From: Candidatus Dechloromonas phosphorivorans
Lineage (GTDB): Bacteria > Pseudomonadota > Gammaproteobacteria > Burkholderiales > Rhodocyclaceae
Reading direction: 5' to 3'
Assembly: GCA_016714975.1 (NCBI GenBank)
Contig: JADKBR010000026.1
Span: 80,399-144,398 of the forward strand
DNA length: 64,000 nt
How positions within the stretch are numbered: position 1 is the stretch's first letter; the number at the start of each line of letters is the position of its first letter. Positions 32,287 through 41,400 of the stretch are shown here, in pieces. Position numbers and translations under genes: made by a program. The notes below the pieces were generated by a model. The model saw only the letters and a list, made by a program, of their open reading frames with translations, did no database searches and was not told where the DNA came from.

Positions 32287-33331
32287 CCTGATTAGCCACA
32301 ATGTTCAGCCGCCCTCAAGAATCGCTCTGGACGTGGCGGCGTGACGACCGCCGCGACGAGCAGGCGCTTCAAGATGGACGACAAATCGAAGCGACGATTG
32401 AAACGATATTGAACTTCGGCAAGATAGCGATGAGCGTATTTGGCAAAGTCGAAGGCATGATAGGTGCCCGAGTAGGCGGTCTTCAGATTGCCGAGGAAGG
32501 TATTGACCGCGCGGAACTGTTCCAGCTTGACACAAGCCGGGCCGCCGCCGGTCACGACCCTCTCCTGCGTTGCCCCGATCCCGTGACTGCTTTGAAGCAC
32601 CAAAGGCCATCCGACACCACGTGCGCCGAGGCGGCCAGCGCCGTCTTCGCCCATTCGGCAATCGCTTCCTTGGTGAATTCCAGCTTCTTCAGGCAGACCC
32701 GCAACGGACCTCCGGTCTCGGTGGTCTCCACCGCAGCGATGAACGACACCTTGTTCTCCGAGCCGCGTCCGCTCTTGCCGCCAGGCAGCTCGCCACCGAG
32801 ATAGGCGTCGTCGATCTCGACCCGCCCATCCAGCTGACGCGACGCTTCCCGCTCGCTCATGATCTGCATCAACTTGTGCTTGAGCAGCCAGGCAGTCTTG
32901 TAACGCACACCCAGATGGCGCTTGAGTTCGAGGGCCGAGACGTTGTTCTTGGCCTGGGTCAACAGGTGCATGGCCAAGAACCAGGTGGTCAGCGGCAGTT
33001 TGGTGGCCTCGAAGATCGTCCCGCACATGACCGTTGTCTGCTCCCGGCATGCCGAGCACTGCCAGTACGTCAGCCCCTTTGCGTTCAAAGGCGCAATGGC
33101 GCGTCTCTCCGCAGTCGGGGCAGACGAAGCCGTCGGGCCAGCGCAGCGCCACCACCGCAGCATGGCATTTCTCCTCAGTCCCGTAGCGCTCCATGAACTG
33201 CCCCATCGACAAACCCTTCTGAAACTGCACCAGGTTGATTCCCATCGCGCATCTCCTTTGCCCAAGATGCGCCCATTTTTCACTTCGACAGGCTCAACAC
33301 ATGAGCCCATTGAACTTTGTGGCTAATCAGG
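32287..33331 (-). mobile_element. IS1595-family insertion sequence, copy B
   Basis: A 1045-bp element with the same 21-bp imperfect terminal repeats as copy A (32287-32307 and 33311-33331). Relative to copy A it lacks one C near 32575, gains one T near 33080 and has at least one substitution (CCACAG to CCGCAG near 33112). The flanks AAGTGATT and TAGTGGCA are not duplicates. Confidence 0.88.
32292..33245 (-). pseudogene. IS1595-family transposase with two compensating frameshifts
   Basis: The frame is open for 317 codons, but only the ends match the intact copy. After HCAFERKG (about residue 57) an extra T shifts the frame, and a missing C restores it at about residue 222 (ATQERVVTGG). About 165 residues, including the second zinc-ribbon half and the whole catalytic start EIDDAYLGG, are therefore scrambled. 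The protein cannot be an active transposase. A homopolymer sequencing error is possible at both sites (CCCCTTT and GCCCC). Confidence 0.85.
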
Positions 33332-33338
33332 TAGTGGC

Positions 33339-33668
33339 ATGCCATGTTCCCGACGACCCGCCCGACCCGCCCGCCCCCGCCTGACCGGCCGCATCTTTGC
33401 CTACGCCCTGGCGGACGTCTTCGGTCTGACGTGCGTCGCCATCGGCGCCAGTTGGTTCGCCGCCGGCAAGGGGGCGATTCTGGCCAATTTTCCGACGTCG
33501 ACCGCAGAAGCCGTGGCGTGCACGGCCGGGGGTGTCGCCGTGATGATCTGGGCCGTGGCGCGCATCCTGCGCGAGATTGCCAAACAGGGGCCGGAAATGC
33601 AGGCCAGGTACGATGCCTACATCGCGGCCCACCACCCGGACAAGGTGCGCCCGCCGGAATCCGGCTAG
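33339..33668 (+). CDS. Small membrane protein at the IS junction, function unknown
   Basis: A 109-residue protein with two hydrophobic segments (about 18-42 and 60-80) and a polar C-terminus ending HHPDKVRPPESG. I do not recognise a family. The start codon lies eight bases beyond the end of IS copy B, so the true N-terminus or promoter may have been cut off; the Arg/Pro-rich first 15 residues look unlike a natural start. The stop is seven bases from the convergent RHH gene stop. Confidence 0.55.
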   Translation: MPCSRRPARPARPRLTGRIFAYALADVFGLTCVAIGASWFAAGKGAILANFPTSTAEAVACTAGGVAVMIWAVARILREIAKQGPEMQARYDAYIAAHHPDKVRPPESG

Positions 33669-33674
33669 CGGGTT

Positions 33675-33869
33675 CTAATCAGCGGCCTTGCCGGCCGGCT
33701 TCAGCCATTCTGGCAGCTCGCGCCCGCCGGCATTGTCGATGATGTACTGGCGCACCAGTTTGCGCACCACCTGCGACGGCGTCAGGTCGTGCGCGGCGCA
33801 GATTTCCTCGAATATTTCCTTCTTGCGCGGATCGATGAGGATCGTCAGACGCGCGGTCCTGTTTTCCAT
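33675..33869 (-). CDS. Ribbon-helix-helix (CopG-like) regulator
   Basis: A 64-residue protein. The N-terminal strand RTARLTILIDPRKKEIFEEI and helix LTPSQVVRKLVRQYIIDNAG fit the ribbon-helix-helix fold of CopG/Arc-type repressors. The ATG at 33869 has GGGAG six bases upstream. It is divergent from the SulP transporter gene with an AT-rich shared region holding a palindrome, so it may repress itself and/or the transporter. No toxin gene is adjacent, which argues against an antitoxin role. Confidence 0.75.
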   Translation of the reverse strand: MENRTARLTILIDPRKKEIFEEICAAHDLTPSQVVRKLVRQYIIDNAGGRELPEWLKPAGKAAD

Positions 33870-33904
33870 GGACAACTCCCGATAGACCTTGATGCAGTCA
33901 TATT

Positions 33905-33914
33905 ATCATATGAT
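33905..33914. promoter_or_regulatory. Palindrome ATCATATGAT between RHH regulator and sulP gene
   Basis: A perfect 10-base palindrome in the AT-rich divergent region, 36 bases from the RHH start and just upstream of the predicted sulP -35 box. RHH proteins bind short symmetric sites of this size, which makes it a good operator candidate. Confidence 0.45.
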
Positions 33915-33919
33915 TAACA

Positions 33920-33947
33920 TTGACGAATAACATAAATCACATATAAT
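33920..33947 (+). promoter_or_regulatory. Sigma-70 type promoter of the sulP gene
   Basis: TTGACG (33920-33925) and TATAAT (33942-33947) are separated by 16 bases, a near-consensus pair. The transporter start codon lies 27 bases downstream of the -10 box, so the leader is short. Confidence 0.75.
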
Positions 33948-33974
33948 CGTACGCTCATTCACCGAGCGCGCGCC

Positions 33975-35663
33975 ATGAAGATCGCCTTCCACCCGAAGCT
34001 GCTGGACTGCCTGCCCACCTACAACCGGGCGCAGTTCGGCAAGGATCTCGCCTCGGGGATCACGGTCGGCGTTCTCGCCCTGCCGCTAGCGATGGCTTTC
34101 GCCATCGCCTCGGGCTGCTCGCCGGCTGCCGGCATCTGGACCGCCATCGTCGCCGGCCTCATCACCTCTGCCTGCGGTGGCTCGCGGGTGCAGATCGGCG
34201 GCCCGACCGGCGCCTTCATCCCCATCGTCTATGGCATCGTCGCCATGCACGGCTTCGCCAACCTGATGGGGGCGACGATACTGGCTGGTATCTTCCTGCT
34301 GGCGATGGGCATCGCGCGCATGGGGCAACTGATCCGCTTCATCCCGGTGACGGTGGTGATCGGCTTCACCAACGGCATCGCCGTCGTCATTTTCCTGGCC
34401 CAGATCAAGGATTTCTTCGGCCTGCAGATCGACAACCTGCCCGCCGAGTTCTTCGCCCGCATCAAGACCCTGGCCGCTCACGCGCACACCGTCGACCTGC
34501 CGACGCTGGCGCTGGCCACAGCCTGTTTCGTCTTCCTGCTCTCGTACAACCGTCTGGCCGAGCGCTTCGCCCTGCTGCGCCGCGCGCCGGGGCCGCTCGC
34601 CGTGCTGGTCGTCGGAACCCTGGTCGCCTTCGTCTTCGATCTGCCGGTTGAAACCATCGGCAGTCGCTTTCATGGCATTCCGCAGGAGCTCCCCGATTTC
34701 GGCCTGCCCAGCCTGTCGGTGCACGATTTGGGCAAATTGATCTCGCCGGCAATCACCATCGCCCTGCTCGGGGCCATCGAGTCGCTGCTCTCGGCGCGGG
34801 TCGCCGACAGCCAGATCGACGACCGCCACGACCCCAACCAGGAACTGATCGCCCAGGGCATGGCCAACATCGCCGCCCCCCTGTTCGGCGGTTTCGCCGC
34901 CACCGGTGCCATCGCGCGCACCTCGACCAACGTCAAGTCCGGCGGGCGGACGCCGATCGCCGGCATCATCCATGCGCTGGTCCTCCTCGCCATCGTCCTC
35001 GTTGCCGCGCCGCTCGCCTCCTACGTGCCGCTTGCAACGCTGTCGGCAATCGTCATGGTGGTTGCGGTCAACATGGGCGACTGGCACGAATTCATCGAAT
35101 TGCGGCGCTACTCGTACAACTACCGGATCATCCTGCTGGTCACTTTCTTCGTCACCGTCGTCTTCGACCTGACCATCGCCGTCGAACTCGGCATGGTGCT
35201 GGCCAGCCTGTTCTTCATCTACCGCATGTCGGAACTGACCAGGATCGAACGCCTGTCTCTGGCCCAGGAGGCGCACGAGCCGAAATTCCTCTACCCGGAC
35301 GGCACGATGCGCATCGCCGCCTGGCAGTTGTTCGGTTCGCTGTTCTTCGGCGCCGTCAACAAGCTGGAAGAACTTCTCGACCCGCGCGAGGGGCACCCGG
35401 AAGTCGTCATCCTCGACATGACACGCCTGATCCAGCTCGACACCACCGGCCTCGAGGGCCTCGAGAACCTGCGCGACAAGCTGCACAAGCGCGGCTGTAC
35501 GCTGATCGTCTGCGGCCTCAACTCGCAGCCCGGCTCGCTACTCTTCCGTTCAGGCTTCATCGATCACCTGGGCGACGACAATGTCTGCCTCGACCTGAGC
35601 AGCGCGTTCCGTCGCGCGTACATCCTGCTGCCCAACCTGATGGGCGGCGAAGACGATTACTGA
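33975..35663 (+). CDS. SulP/SLC26-family anion transporter with STAS domain
   Basis: A 562-residue membrane protein. The N-terminal part has 10-14 hydrophobic segments with the SulP signature GITVGVLALPLAMAFAIASG (about 29-48) and GGSRVQIGGPTGAFIPIVYG (about 68-87). The C-terminal STAS domain (about 440-560) includes PEVVILDMTRLIQLDTTGLE and GCTLIVCGLNSQPGSLLFRS. Substrates of the family include sulfate, bicarbonate and dicarboxylates; the sequence does not decide. It is divergent from an RHH regulator. A PhnA-like gene follows after 12 bases. Confidence 0.92.
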   Translation: MKIAFHPKLLDCLPTYNRAQFGKDLASGITVGVLALPLAMAFAIASGCSPAAGIWTAIVAGLITSACGGSRVQIGGPTGAFIPIVYGIVAMHGFANLMGATILAGIFLLAMGIARMGQLIRFIPVTVVIGFTNGIAVVIFLAQIKDFFGLQIDNLPAEFFARIKTLAAHAHTVDLPTLALATACFVFLLSYNRLAERFALLRRAPGPLAVLVVGTLVAFVFDLPVETIGSRFHGIPQELPDFGLPSLSVHDLGKLISPAITIALLGAIESLLSARVADSQIDDRHDPNQELIAQGMANIAAPLFGGFAATGAIARTSTNVKSGGRTPIAGIIHALVLLAIVLVAAPLASYVPLATLSAIVMVVAVNMGDWHEFIELRRYSYNYRIILLVTFFVTVVFDLTIAVELGMVLASLFFIYRMSELTRIERLSLAQEAHEPKFLYPDGTMRIAAWQLFGSLFFGAVNKLEELLDPREGHPEVVILDMTRLIQLDTTGLEGLENLRDKLHKRGCTLIVCGLNSQPGSLLFRSGFIDHLGDDNVCLDLSSAFRRAYILLPNLMGGEDDY

Positions 35664-35675
35664 AAGGGGAGCATC

Positions 35676-35900
35676 ATGAGCGACGACATCATCGCCAAGG
35701 ACAGCAACGGCACAATCCTCAGCAGCGGCGACTCGGTCACCCTGATCAAGGATCTCAAGGTCAAGGGCACCTCGGTCACGCTGAAGCGCGGCACGCTGGT
35801 CAAGAACATCCGCCTGACCGACAACGCGGAAGAAATCGAGTGCAACGCCGACAGGGTCAGGGGCCTGGTGCTGAAGACCTGTTTCCTGAAAAAGGCCTGA
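35676..35900 (+). CDS. PhnA/YjdM-like small protein
   Basis: A 74-residue protein matching the C-terminal domain of PhnA/YjdM: VKDSNG-like (AKDSNGTILSSGDSVTLIKD), LKVKGTSVTLKRGTLVKNIR, then EEIECNADRVRGLVLKTCFL. The N-terminal zinc ribbon of longer YjdM proteins is missing; short versions are common. Despite the historical name, a phosphonate role is not established. AAAGGGGAG precedes the ATG, and it probably shares the sulP transcript. Confidence 0.8.
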   Translation: MSDDIIAKDSNGTILSSGDSVTLIKDLKVKGTSVTLKRGTLVKNIRLTDNAEEIECNADRVRGLVLKTCFLKKA

Positions 35901-36183
35901 TTCGTCTGATCGGCATCGCGATGCAGGCGGCAGGGCGGCGTATGCTCGAGTTCTTCACAAAGCCCGACGACCGTTTCCATTACTGCAAGGATGCGTTCGC
36001 TGGTCGCCGCCGACGCCCCCCCCCAGGCGCTCGCCTGCTGGAACCTGGCCAAGCGCTGCAACAACATGCGCTGTCGGCTTGCTTGTTGATCGCCGAATTG
36101 AGGTCGGCAATTTGCGCCAGCGCGTGACTGCTTGGGCACGCCAGATGAAGCCACGCCGCAGGTCCATTGGCAACCGCTGCGCG
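35901..36183. other. Gene-free stretch between PhnA-like gene and tldD
   Basis: 283 bases between convergent genes. It contains a run of eight or more C residues near 36017 but no credible gene, hairpin with T-run, or repeat. Confidence 0.5.
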
Positions 36184-37659
36184 TTATGCGGTACCGCCCA
36201 CCGTCAGTCCATCGATGCGCAGGGTCGGCTGGCCGACCCCGACCGGCACGCTCTGGCCGTCCTTGCCGCAGGTGCCGACACCCGGGTCGAGCCGGAGGTC
36301 GTTGCCGATCATCGAGACGCGGGTCATCGCATCCGGACCATTGCCGATCAGCGTCGCCCCCTTGATCGGCCGCGTCACCCTGCCATCCTCGATCAGGTAG
36401 GCCTCGCTCATCGAGAAGACGAACTTGCCGCTCGTTATGTCCACCTGACCACCCCCGAAGTTGGCCGCGTAGATGCCCTTCTTGACCGATTTGATGATTT
36501 CCTGCGGGTCGTGCTCGCCAGCCAGCATCATGGTGTTGGTCATGCGCGGCAGAGGCAGGTGGGCGAAGGACTCGCGGCGGCCGTTACCGGTCGGGGCGAC
36601 CCCCATCAGGCGGGCGTTGAGGCTGTCCTGCATGTAGCACTTGAGGATGCCGTCCTCGATCAGCACCGTGCGCTGGGTTGTATTGCCTTCGTCGTCGATG
36701 TTCAGCGAACCGCGACGGTCGGCGATGGTGCCATCATCGATGACGGTTACGCCTTTGGCTGCGACGCGCTGCCCAACGCGGCCGGCGAAGGTCGAACTGC
36801 CCTTGCGGTTGAAGTCGCCTTCGAGGCCGTGGCCGACGGCTTCGTGCAACAGGATGCCGGGCCAGCCGGAACCAAGCACAACGGTCATCTGGCCGGCCGG
36901 TGCCGGGTCGGCATTGAGGTTGGTAATCGCCTGATGGACTGCTTCCTTGGCATAGCGTTGCAGCACCTCATCATCGAAGTAACCGAAGGCGAAACGTCCG
37001 CCGCCACCCGCCCCGCCCTGCTCGCGCTTGCCGTTTTCCTCGACGATCACCGAAATCGAGCAGCGCACCAGCGGGCGAATGTCAGCAGCCAGGCGGCCAT
37101 CCGAACCAGCCACCAGGATCACCTCGTATTCGCCGGCCAGCGAGGCCATGACCTGAATGACGCGCGGGTCGAGGGCGCGGGCGAAGCCTTCCAGGCGTTC
37201 GAGCAGTTTGACTTTGGCCTCGGCCGGCAGCGAGGCAATCGGATCATGCGGCGCGTACAGGGTGTGCCCTGCTGTCCCGCCAGGGGACTTGCTTCGCGGC
37301 GCGGTCGACGCTTGCAAGGCAGGCAAAATACCGTTCTGCCCGGCGGCGGCAATGGCGCGCACGGCGCTTGCCGCATCGCTCAGCGCCCGCGCGCTGATGT
37401 CGTCGGAGTAGGCGAATGCCGTCTTCTCGCCGGAGATGGCACGCACGCCAACGCCTTGGTCGATGCTGAAACTCCCCGATTTGACAATACCCTCGTCCAG
37501 ACTCCAGGCCTCGGAACGCGAATACTGAAAATAGAGATCGGAATAATCGACCTGATGCGTCAGTATCTGGCCGAATATCCGCGACAGGTCGCCCTCGGTC
37601 AGCGAGAAGGGGGCGAGCAACAGGGATTCGGCCTGCGCCAGAGCGATATCTTGGTTCAT
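36184..37659 (-). CDS. tldD: Metalloprotease TldD
   Basis: A 491-residue member of the TldD/PmbA family, which matures peptides such as microcin B17 and controls DNA gyrase-targeting toxins. The metal site is HEAVGHGLEGD near residue 260; other landmarks are GVGVRAISGEKTAFAYSDDI and the C-terminal FGGGQVDITSGKFVFSMSEA. The ATG at 37659 (MNQDIALAQAESLLL) fits the family; an in-frame start at 37743 would overlap the nitrilase gene. It is the last gene of yhdP-nit-tldD, a conserved order in beta- and gammaproteobacteria. Confidence 0.94.
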   Translation of the reverse strand: MNQDIALAQAESLLLAPFSLTEGDLSRIFGQILTHQVDYSDLYFQYSRSEAWSLDEGIVKSGSFSIDQGVGVRAISGEKTAFAYSDDISARALSDAASAVRAIAAAGQNGILPALQASTAPRSKSPGGTAGHTLYAPHDPIASLPAEAKVKLLERLEGFARALDPRVIQVMASLAGEYEVILVAGSDGRLAADIRPLVRCSISVIVEENGKREQGGAGGGGRFAFGYFDDEVLQRYAKEAVHQAITNLNADPAPAGQMTVVLGSGWPGILLHEAVGHGLEGDFNRKGSSTFAGRVGQRVAAKGVTVIDDGTIADRRGSLNIDDEGNTTQRTVLIEDGILKCYMQDSLNARLMGVAPTGNGRRESFAHLPLPRMTNTMMLAGEHDPQEIIKSVKKGIYAANFGGGQVDITSGKFVFSMSEAYLIEDGRVTRPIKGATLIGNGPDAMTRVSMIGNDLRLDPGVGTCGKDGQSVPVGVGQPTLRIDGLTVGGTA

Positions 37660-37669
37660 TGAAGCTCCG

Positions 37670-38479
37670 TCAGAGAATGCGGTGGGCGAGGGCCGGCAGG
37701 CTCTCGCGGATTTCAGCGATTCGGGCATGGTCGAGGTCGGCAATAACGACTCCCGGCCCCTTCATCTTGCGGTCGAGAATCTCGCCCCAGGGATCGACAA
37801 TCATGCTGTTGCCGTGCGTCAGTCGGCCGTTTTCATGGCGTCCACCCTGTCCGACAGCCAGCAGGTAGCACTGGTTCTCGATGGCGCGGGCGCGCAGCAG
37901 GATTTCCCAGTGCGAACGCCCAGTGGTGTCGGTAAAGGCAGCCGGCATCAGGATCAGGTCAACGGTGCCCAGTGCGCGATAGAGTTCGGGGAAACGCAGG
38001 TCGTAGCAAATCGACAGCGCGACCCGGCCGAACGGGGTATCGACGCCGACCAGTTCCGTGCCGGCCTCGATGAAGGCCGACTCGTCGTAGCTTTCCTCAC
38101 CCTTCGTGAAGCCGAACAGGTGCACCTTGTCATAACGCCCGACACATTCGCCGGCCGGGTCGAACACCAGCGTCGAGTTGCGCATCTTGTCATCGACGGT
38201 TGCGGTCAACGGGATGGAACCAGCGAAAATCCATATATCATGGCGCTGCGCCGTCACGGCCAGCCAGTCCTGGATCGGGCCACTGCCGAAATCCTCGCGC
38301 GCCCGCACCCGGTCGGCATCAGTGGCGCCGATGATCGGAAAATACTCGGGCAGCGCAACCAGTTGCGCGCCCTGTGCCACGGCGTCGTCGATCAGGCCAT
38401 CAGCGACGGCCAGATTGTCGGCGACGCGCGGGCCCGAAACCATCTGAACGGCGGCCATGCGGCAATTCTGCTTGCTCAC
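37670..38479 (-). CDS. Carbon-nitrogen hydrolase (Nit1-like, deaminated glutathione amidase type)
   Basis: A 269-residue nitrilase-superfamily amidase. The catalytic triad is E45 (LPEYF), K118 (YDKVHLF) and C158 (SICYDLRFPELYR). The last motif and the 270-residue length match the Nit1/NitB branch, which repairs deaminated glutathione. The start overlaps the yhdP stop by four bases, and tldD follows after ten bases, so the three are one operon. Confidence 0.9.
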   Translation of the reverse strand: MSKQNCRMAAVQMVSGPRVADNLAVADGLIDDAVAQGAQLVALPEYFPIIGATDADRVRAREDFGSGPIQDWLAVTAQRHDIWIFAGSIPLTATVDDKMRNSTLVFDPAGECVGRYDKVHLFGFTKGEESYDESAFIEAGTELVGVDTPFGRVALSICYDLRFPELYRALGTVDLILMPAAFTDTTGRSHWEILLRARAIENQCYLLAVGQGGRHENGRLTHGNSMIVDPWGEILDRKMKGPGVVIADLDHARIAEIRESLPALAHRIL

Positions 38480-41400
38480 TTCCGGCCTCCTTCAGCTGCC
38501 CCGGACACTGGCTGAGCGCTCGTCTGGACAAGCTTTTCGACCTTGGGATCGGCCCAGGTGCCCGTCACATGGTAGCTGTAGCTGAACATCTGGCTGATCG
38601 GCTTTTCCAGGACGGCACCGGCGACCAGCGCCGCCGCACCGAGCAAGGGATTGAAGAGTGTCGCCGCGCCGGCTGCTGCCGCGACGCCGCCGACGAACGG
38701 GCGGACTGCCACCTCCAGATTCTGCGTTTCGTTCTTCAGGTCGGTCTCTCCCTGAATATCGATCTGCGCCGCCGGGCTCGAAATGCGCAGCGGTTCGGCA
38801 GTGCGCATGATTCCGGACTTGACCGCCATCTTGCCTGCAATACTGTCGAACGCCAGCCCCTCGCTGAAAATATCGCGAAAATCGAGCGTCAGACGGCGCG
38901 GCAAAGATTGCAGCGAAAGCAGGCCGAGCAGCTTGCCGACACCCGGCTCCAGCTTGTTGAACTGGCCTTTTTCGGCATCCACCGTCATTTGTCCGCTCAA
39001 CGATGGATAGTGGATTCCGGTCAACGGACCGTCCCACTTCAGGTCACCACTCAGTTTGGCCGAGCCCCGCTTGACCGAGTCGACGTAGCCCAGACGGTCG
39101 AGCAATTTGCCGACATCGCCGGACGTCAGGTCGAAATTCAACCGCGTCTGTTGCTGACCTTCAGTGACCCACACGGCCTTGCCGCTGAGAGCCCCATCCG
39201 GATTCTTCAGACTCAGCGTATCAAGCTGCCATGCTCCCTTTTCGTTGCGCGCCTTGACCTCAAGTCGCCCGAGCGCCTTTTCACCGACGAAGAACTCGTC
39301 TACGACGAGGCTCAGGCCGGGCAGACTCTTGATCAAGTCCGGTTCCTTCCCCGTCATTTCTGCAGCCGGCCGGACCATGAGACGCTTCAGCCGGCCTTCC
39401 AGCCACCCCTCGCCGGCACCCCGCCAGAATAGGTCACCGACCGCATCCTGCATATTGAGTGCGATCTGCCAGCCATCGTCGCGCCGGCGCACGACGGTAT
39501 CGACCTGCGGGTAGTCGTGCCCGAACAGACGCAATACCGGTGTCTTGAGCGAGACCATGTCGATTGGCGGTGTGGCCTGCGTGCCTGCCCCGGAGGAACC
39601 GTCTCCTTCGGCCAGCGCTTTCCAGGCATCGGCATCGAACCGCGGCAGAGCAATACTCATGGCCACACCCTTGTCCGGCAGGGTTGCCGCACCCTCGCCG
39701 AGAACGATCGCCGCCCGTTCGAGGCGATCGTCGCGTCTGACAAACTCCCCGCGCACCACCTTGCCCAGCACGACGCTGAACTGCTCGCCTGAATTTGCCG
39801 CAACGCGCTCGACGCGCAGCGCCACCGGTGTCATGGCCTCCTTGGCCAGTGGTTCGGGCAACCGGGAAGCGATACCAACCAGATCCGACTCGACGACGAA
39901 ATCGGCGTTGCGACGACGAACGGCGATGTCCGCCTTCCATGCCGCGCTGCCGGCCAACATCCCGCGCCCCGGCACCGCGAAATGCTTGCCGAGCTCGGCG
40001 ACATTGGCGGTTCCTGCCGCCCGCACCACAACCCGGTCAGGCTGGCTGCGGACACTGACCTTGAGCGGGCCGCCGAACACGCGCCCAGTGATCTCCTGAG
40101 CAGAAATCGCGCTCTCGGTAATCGACAGCCCGCCATCGACCTGGGTCAGAGGCGGCAATGCCGGCAGCAGTTCAAGCTGGTTGTTCTGAAAGCGAAAATC
40201 GCCTTGCACGCGCGATTCCTGCGGACGCCGCAACGGGATGTCCAGCGCCAGAGTAAGTCGACCATCGCCTTTGGCACGCATGTCCCTGGTGAAATGGTCA
40301 ATCTTCTCGCCGACCGGACTCTGTTCGATGAAGCGCAGAAATTCGCCAGTCGGGCCATGAGCTTCGCCTCGAATCTTCAGCAGCTCATCCATTGTTTCGA
40401 AATCAGGAATTTCGGCAACGACATCGGACAGCCTCGCCCCAAGCAGGTTGCCACGCTCGGCCACGACGCGCATGCCGACGCCGAAGCTGAGGACGGCATC
40501 GATTCCGTCGATGATCGGCCAGCCTGGGACGTAGTCCAGCTTGACGTCGGCCGCCTTCGCCGTAATCTGGAATGCGCCCTTGTCGCGTTCGCGAAAGGGA
40601 AAATCGGCAAGATTGCCCTTCAGGATCAGCTTGGCGTCGGAAGCCTTGCCCGCGACGATCCCACGCCGAACCCAATCGCGGACGTCCTGGCCTATCACCT
40701 TGGGCAGGTAACGCCAGACAGCGCGACCGTCGGCGCGTGACAACGTCGCCGCCAGATCGATCATTCCTGGTCCTTCGCCGGTGTGACGATAGCTGCCGCT
40801 GGCCATTCCGTCCGCATCAGCGCTTTCGAACTGCAGACGCTCCAGCTTGACGTCAACCGCGTCGCCCGCCACTTTCCAGTTGGCCCGGGCGCGCACCAGG
40901 TTGAGGGCAATGTCGGGTTCGCTGAAAATGGCCGGCAACGAGATACCGGCCTGCTGGCAGTCCAGCAAGATCGAACCGCCGGCCTCGGTGAGCTCGAGCA
41001 GCCCTGAAAGCCCTTTGGCGCCGGGGAAATAGCCGCCGGCCAGCAGTCCGAGATCACCGAAATTGGCCTTCAGCGCATAGCGATCGAGATCGTCGCCCAA
41101 CCGGCTCCAGCTGGCCCGCAACTCCGATATCCGACCCTGCGGCTGGTGGCGTTCGAGCAGTCCGCGGCTCCGGGGATCGAGCGGCAGGTAGGAAGCGAGT
41201 TTGCCAAGGACGGCGAAATCGAGAAAGCTGGCAGCGGCGGAACCGCTGATCCGGCCACCAGGACCGTCCTGCTTCCACTCCGCCTGAAAATCGGTCGGCG
41301 CCACGCGGGTGCCGTCCATTGCCAGAAGCTCCACCTTGCTTCCGGACAACGCCCAGTCGTTCTCCTTGTAGCGACCCATAAGGCGGCCACGCAAGCTGTC

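Larger units (their letters stand above)
28544..33331. mobile_element. Composite-transposon-like unit: two IS1595 copies enclosing patatin and GntP-permease genes
   Basis: Two nearly identical 1045-bp elements in direct orientation bracket 2.7 kb with two genes on the opposite strand. No 8-bp duplication is seen at the outer flanks (TGGCCCCT versus TAGTGGCA). Either the pair inserted independently, or later rearrangement erased the duplication. Movement as a unit is an inference from layout. Confidence 0.45.

Noticed and set aside
28536..33339. 8-bp target-site duplications around either IS1595 copy or the pair
   Set aside because: The four flanks (TGGCCCCT, ACAGGCAA, AAGTGATT, TAGTGGCA) show no matching pair.
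33675..33869. A toxin-antitoxin pair with the RHH protein as antitoxin
   Set aside because: Neither neighbour resembles a toxin; the convergent 109-residue membrane protein and the divergent SulP gene do not fit.
34086..35486. A 466-codon open frame on the minus strand opposite the SulP gene
   Set aside because: It is a shadow frame caused by GC-rich codons; the sense frame has full SulP and STAS motifs, and the antisense product is low-complexity Asp/Gln/Arg-rich.
36079..37662. A 527-codon plus-strand frame opposite tldD
   Set aside because: Antisense shadow; TldD metal motif and operon order support the minus strand.
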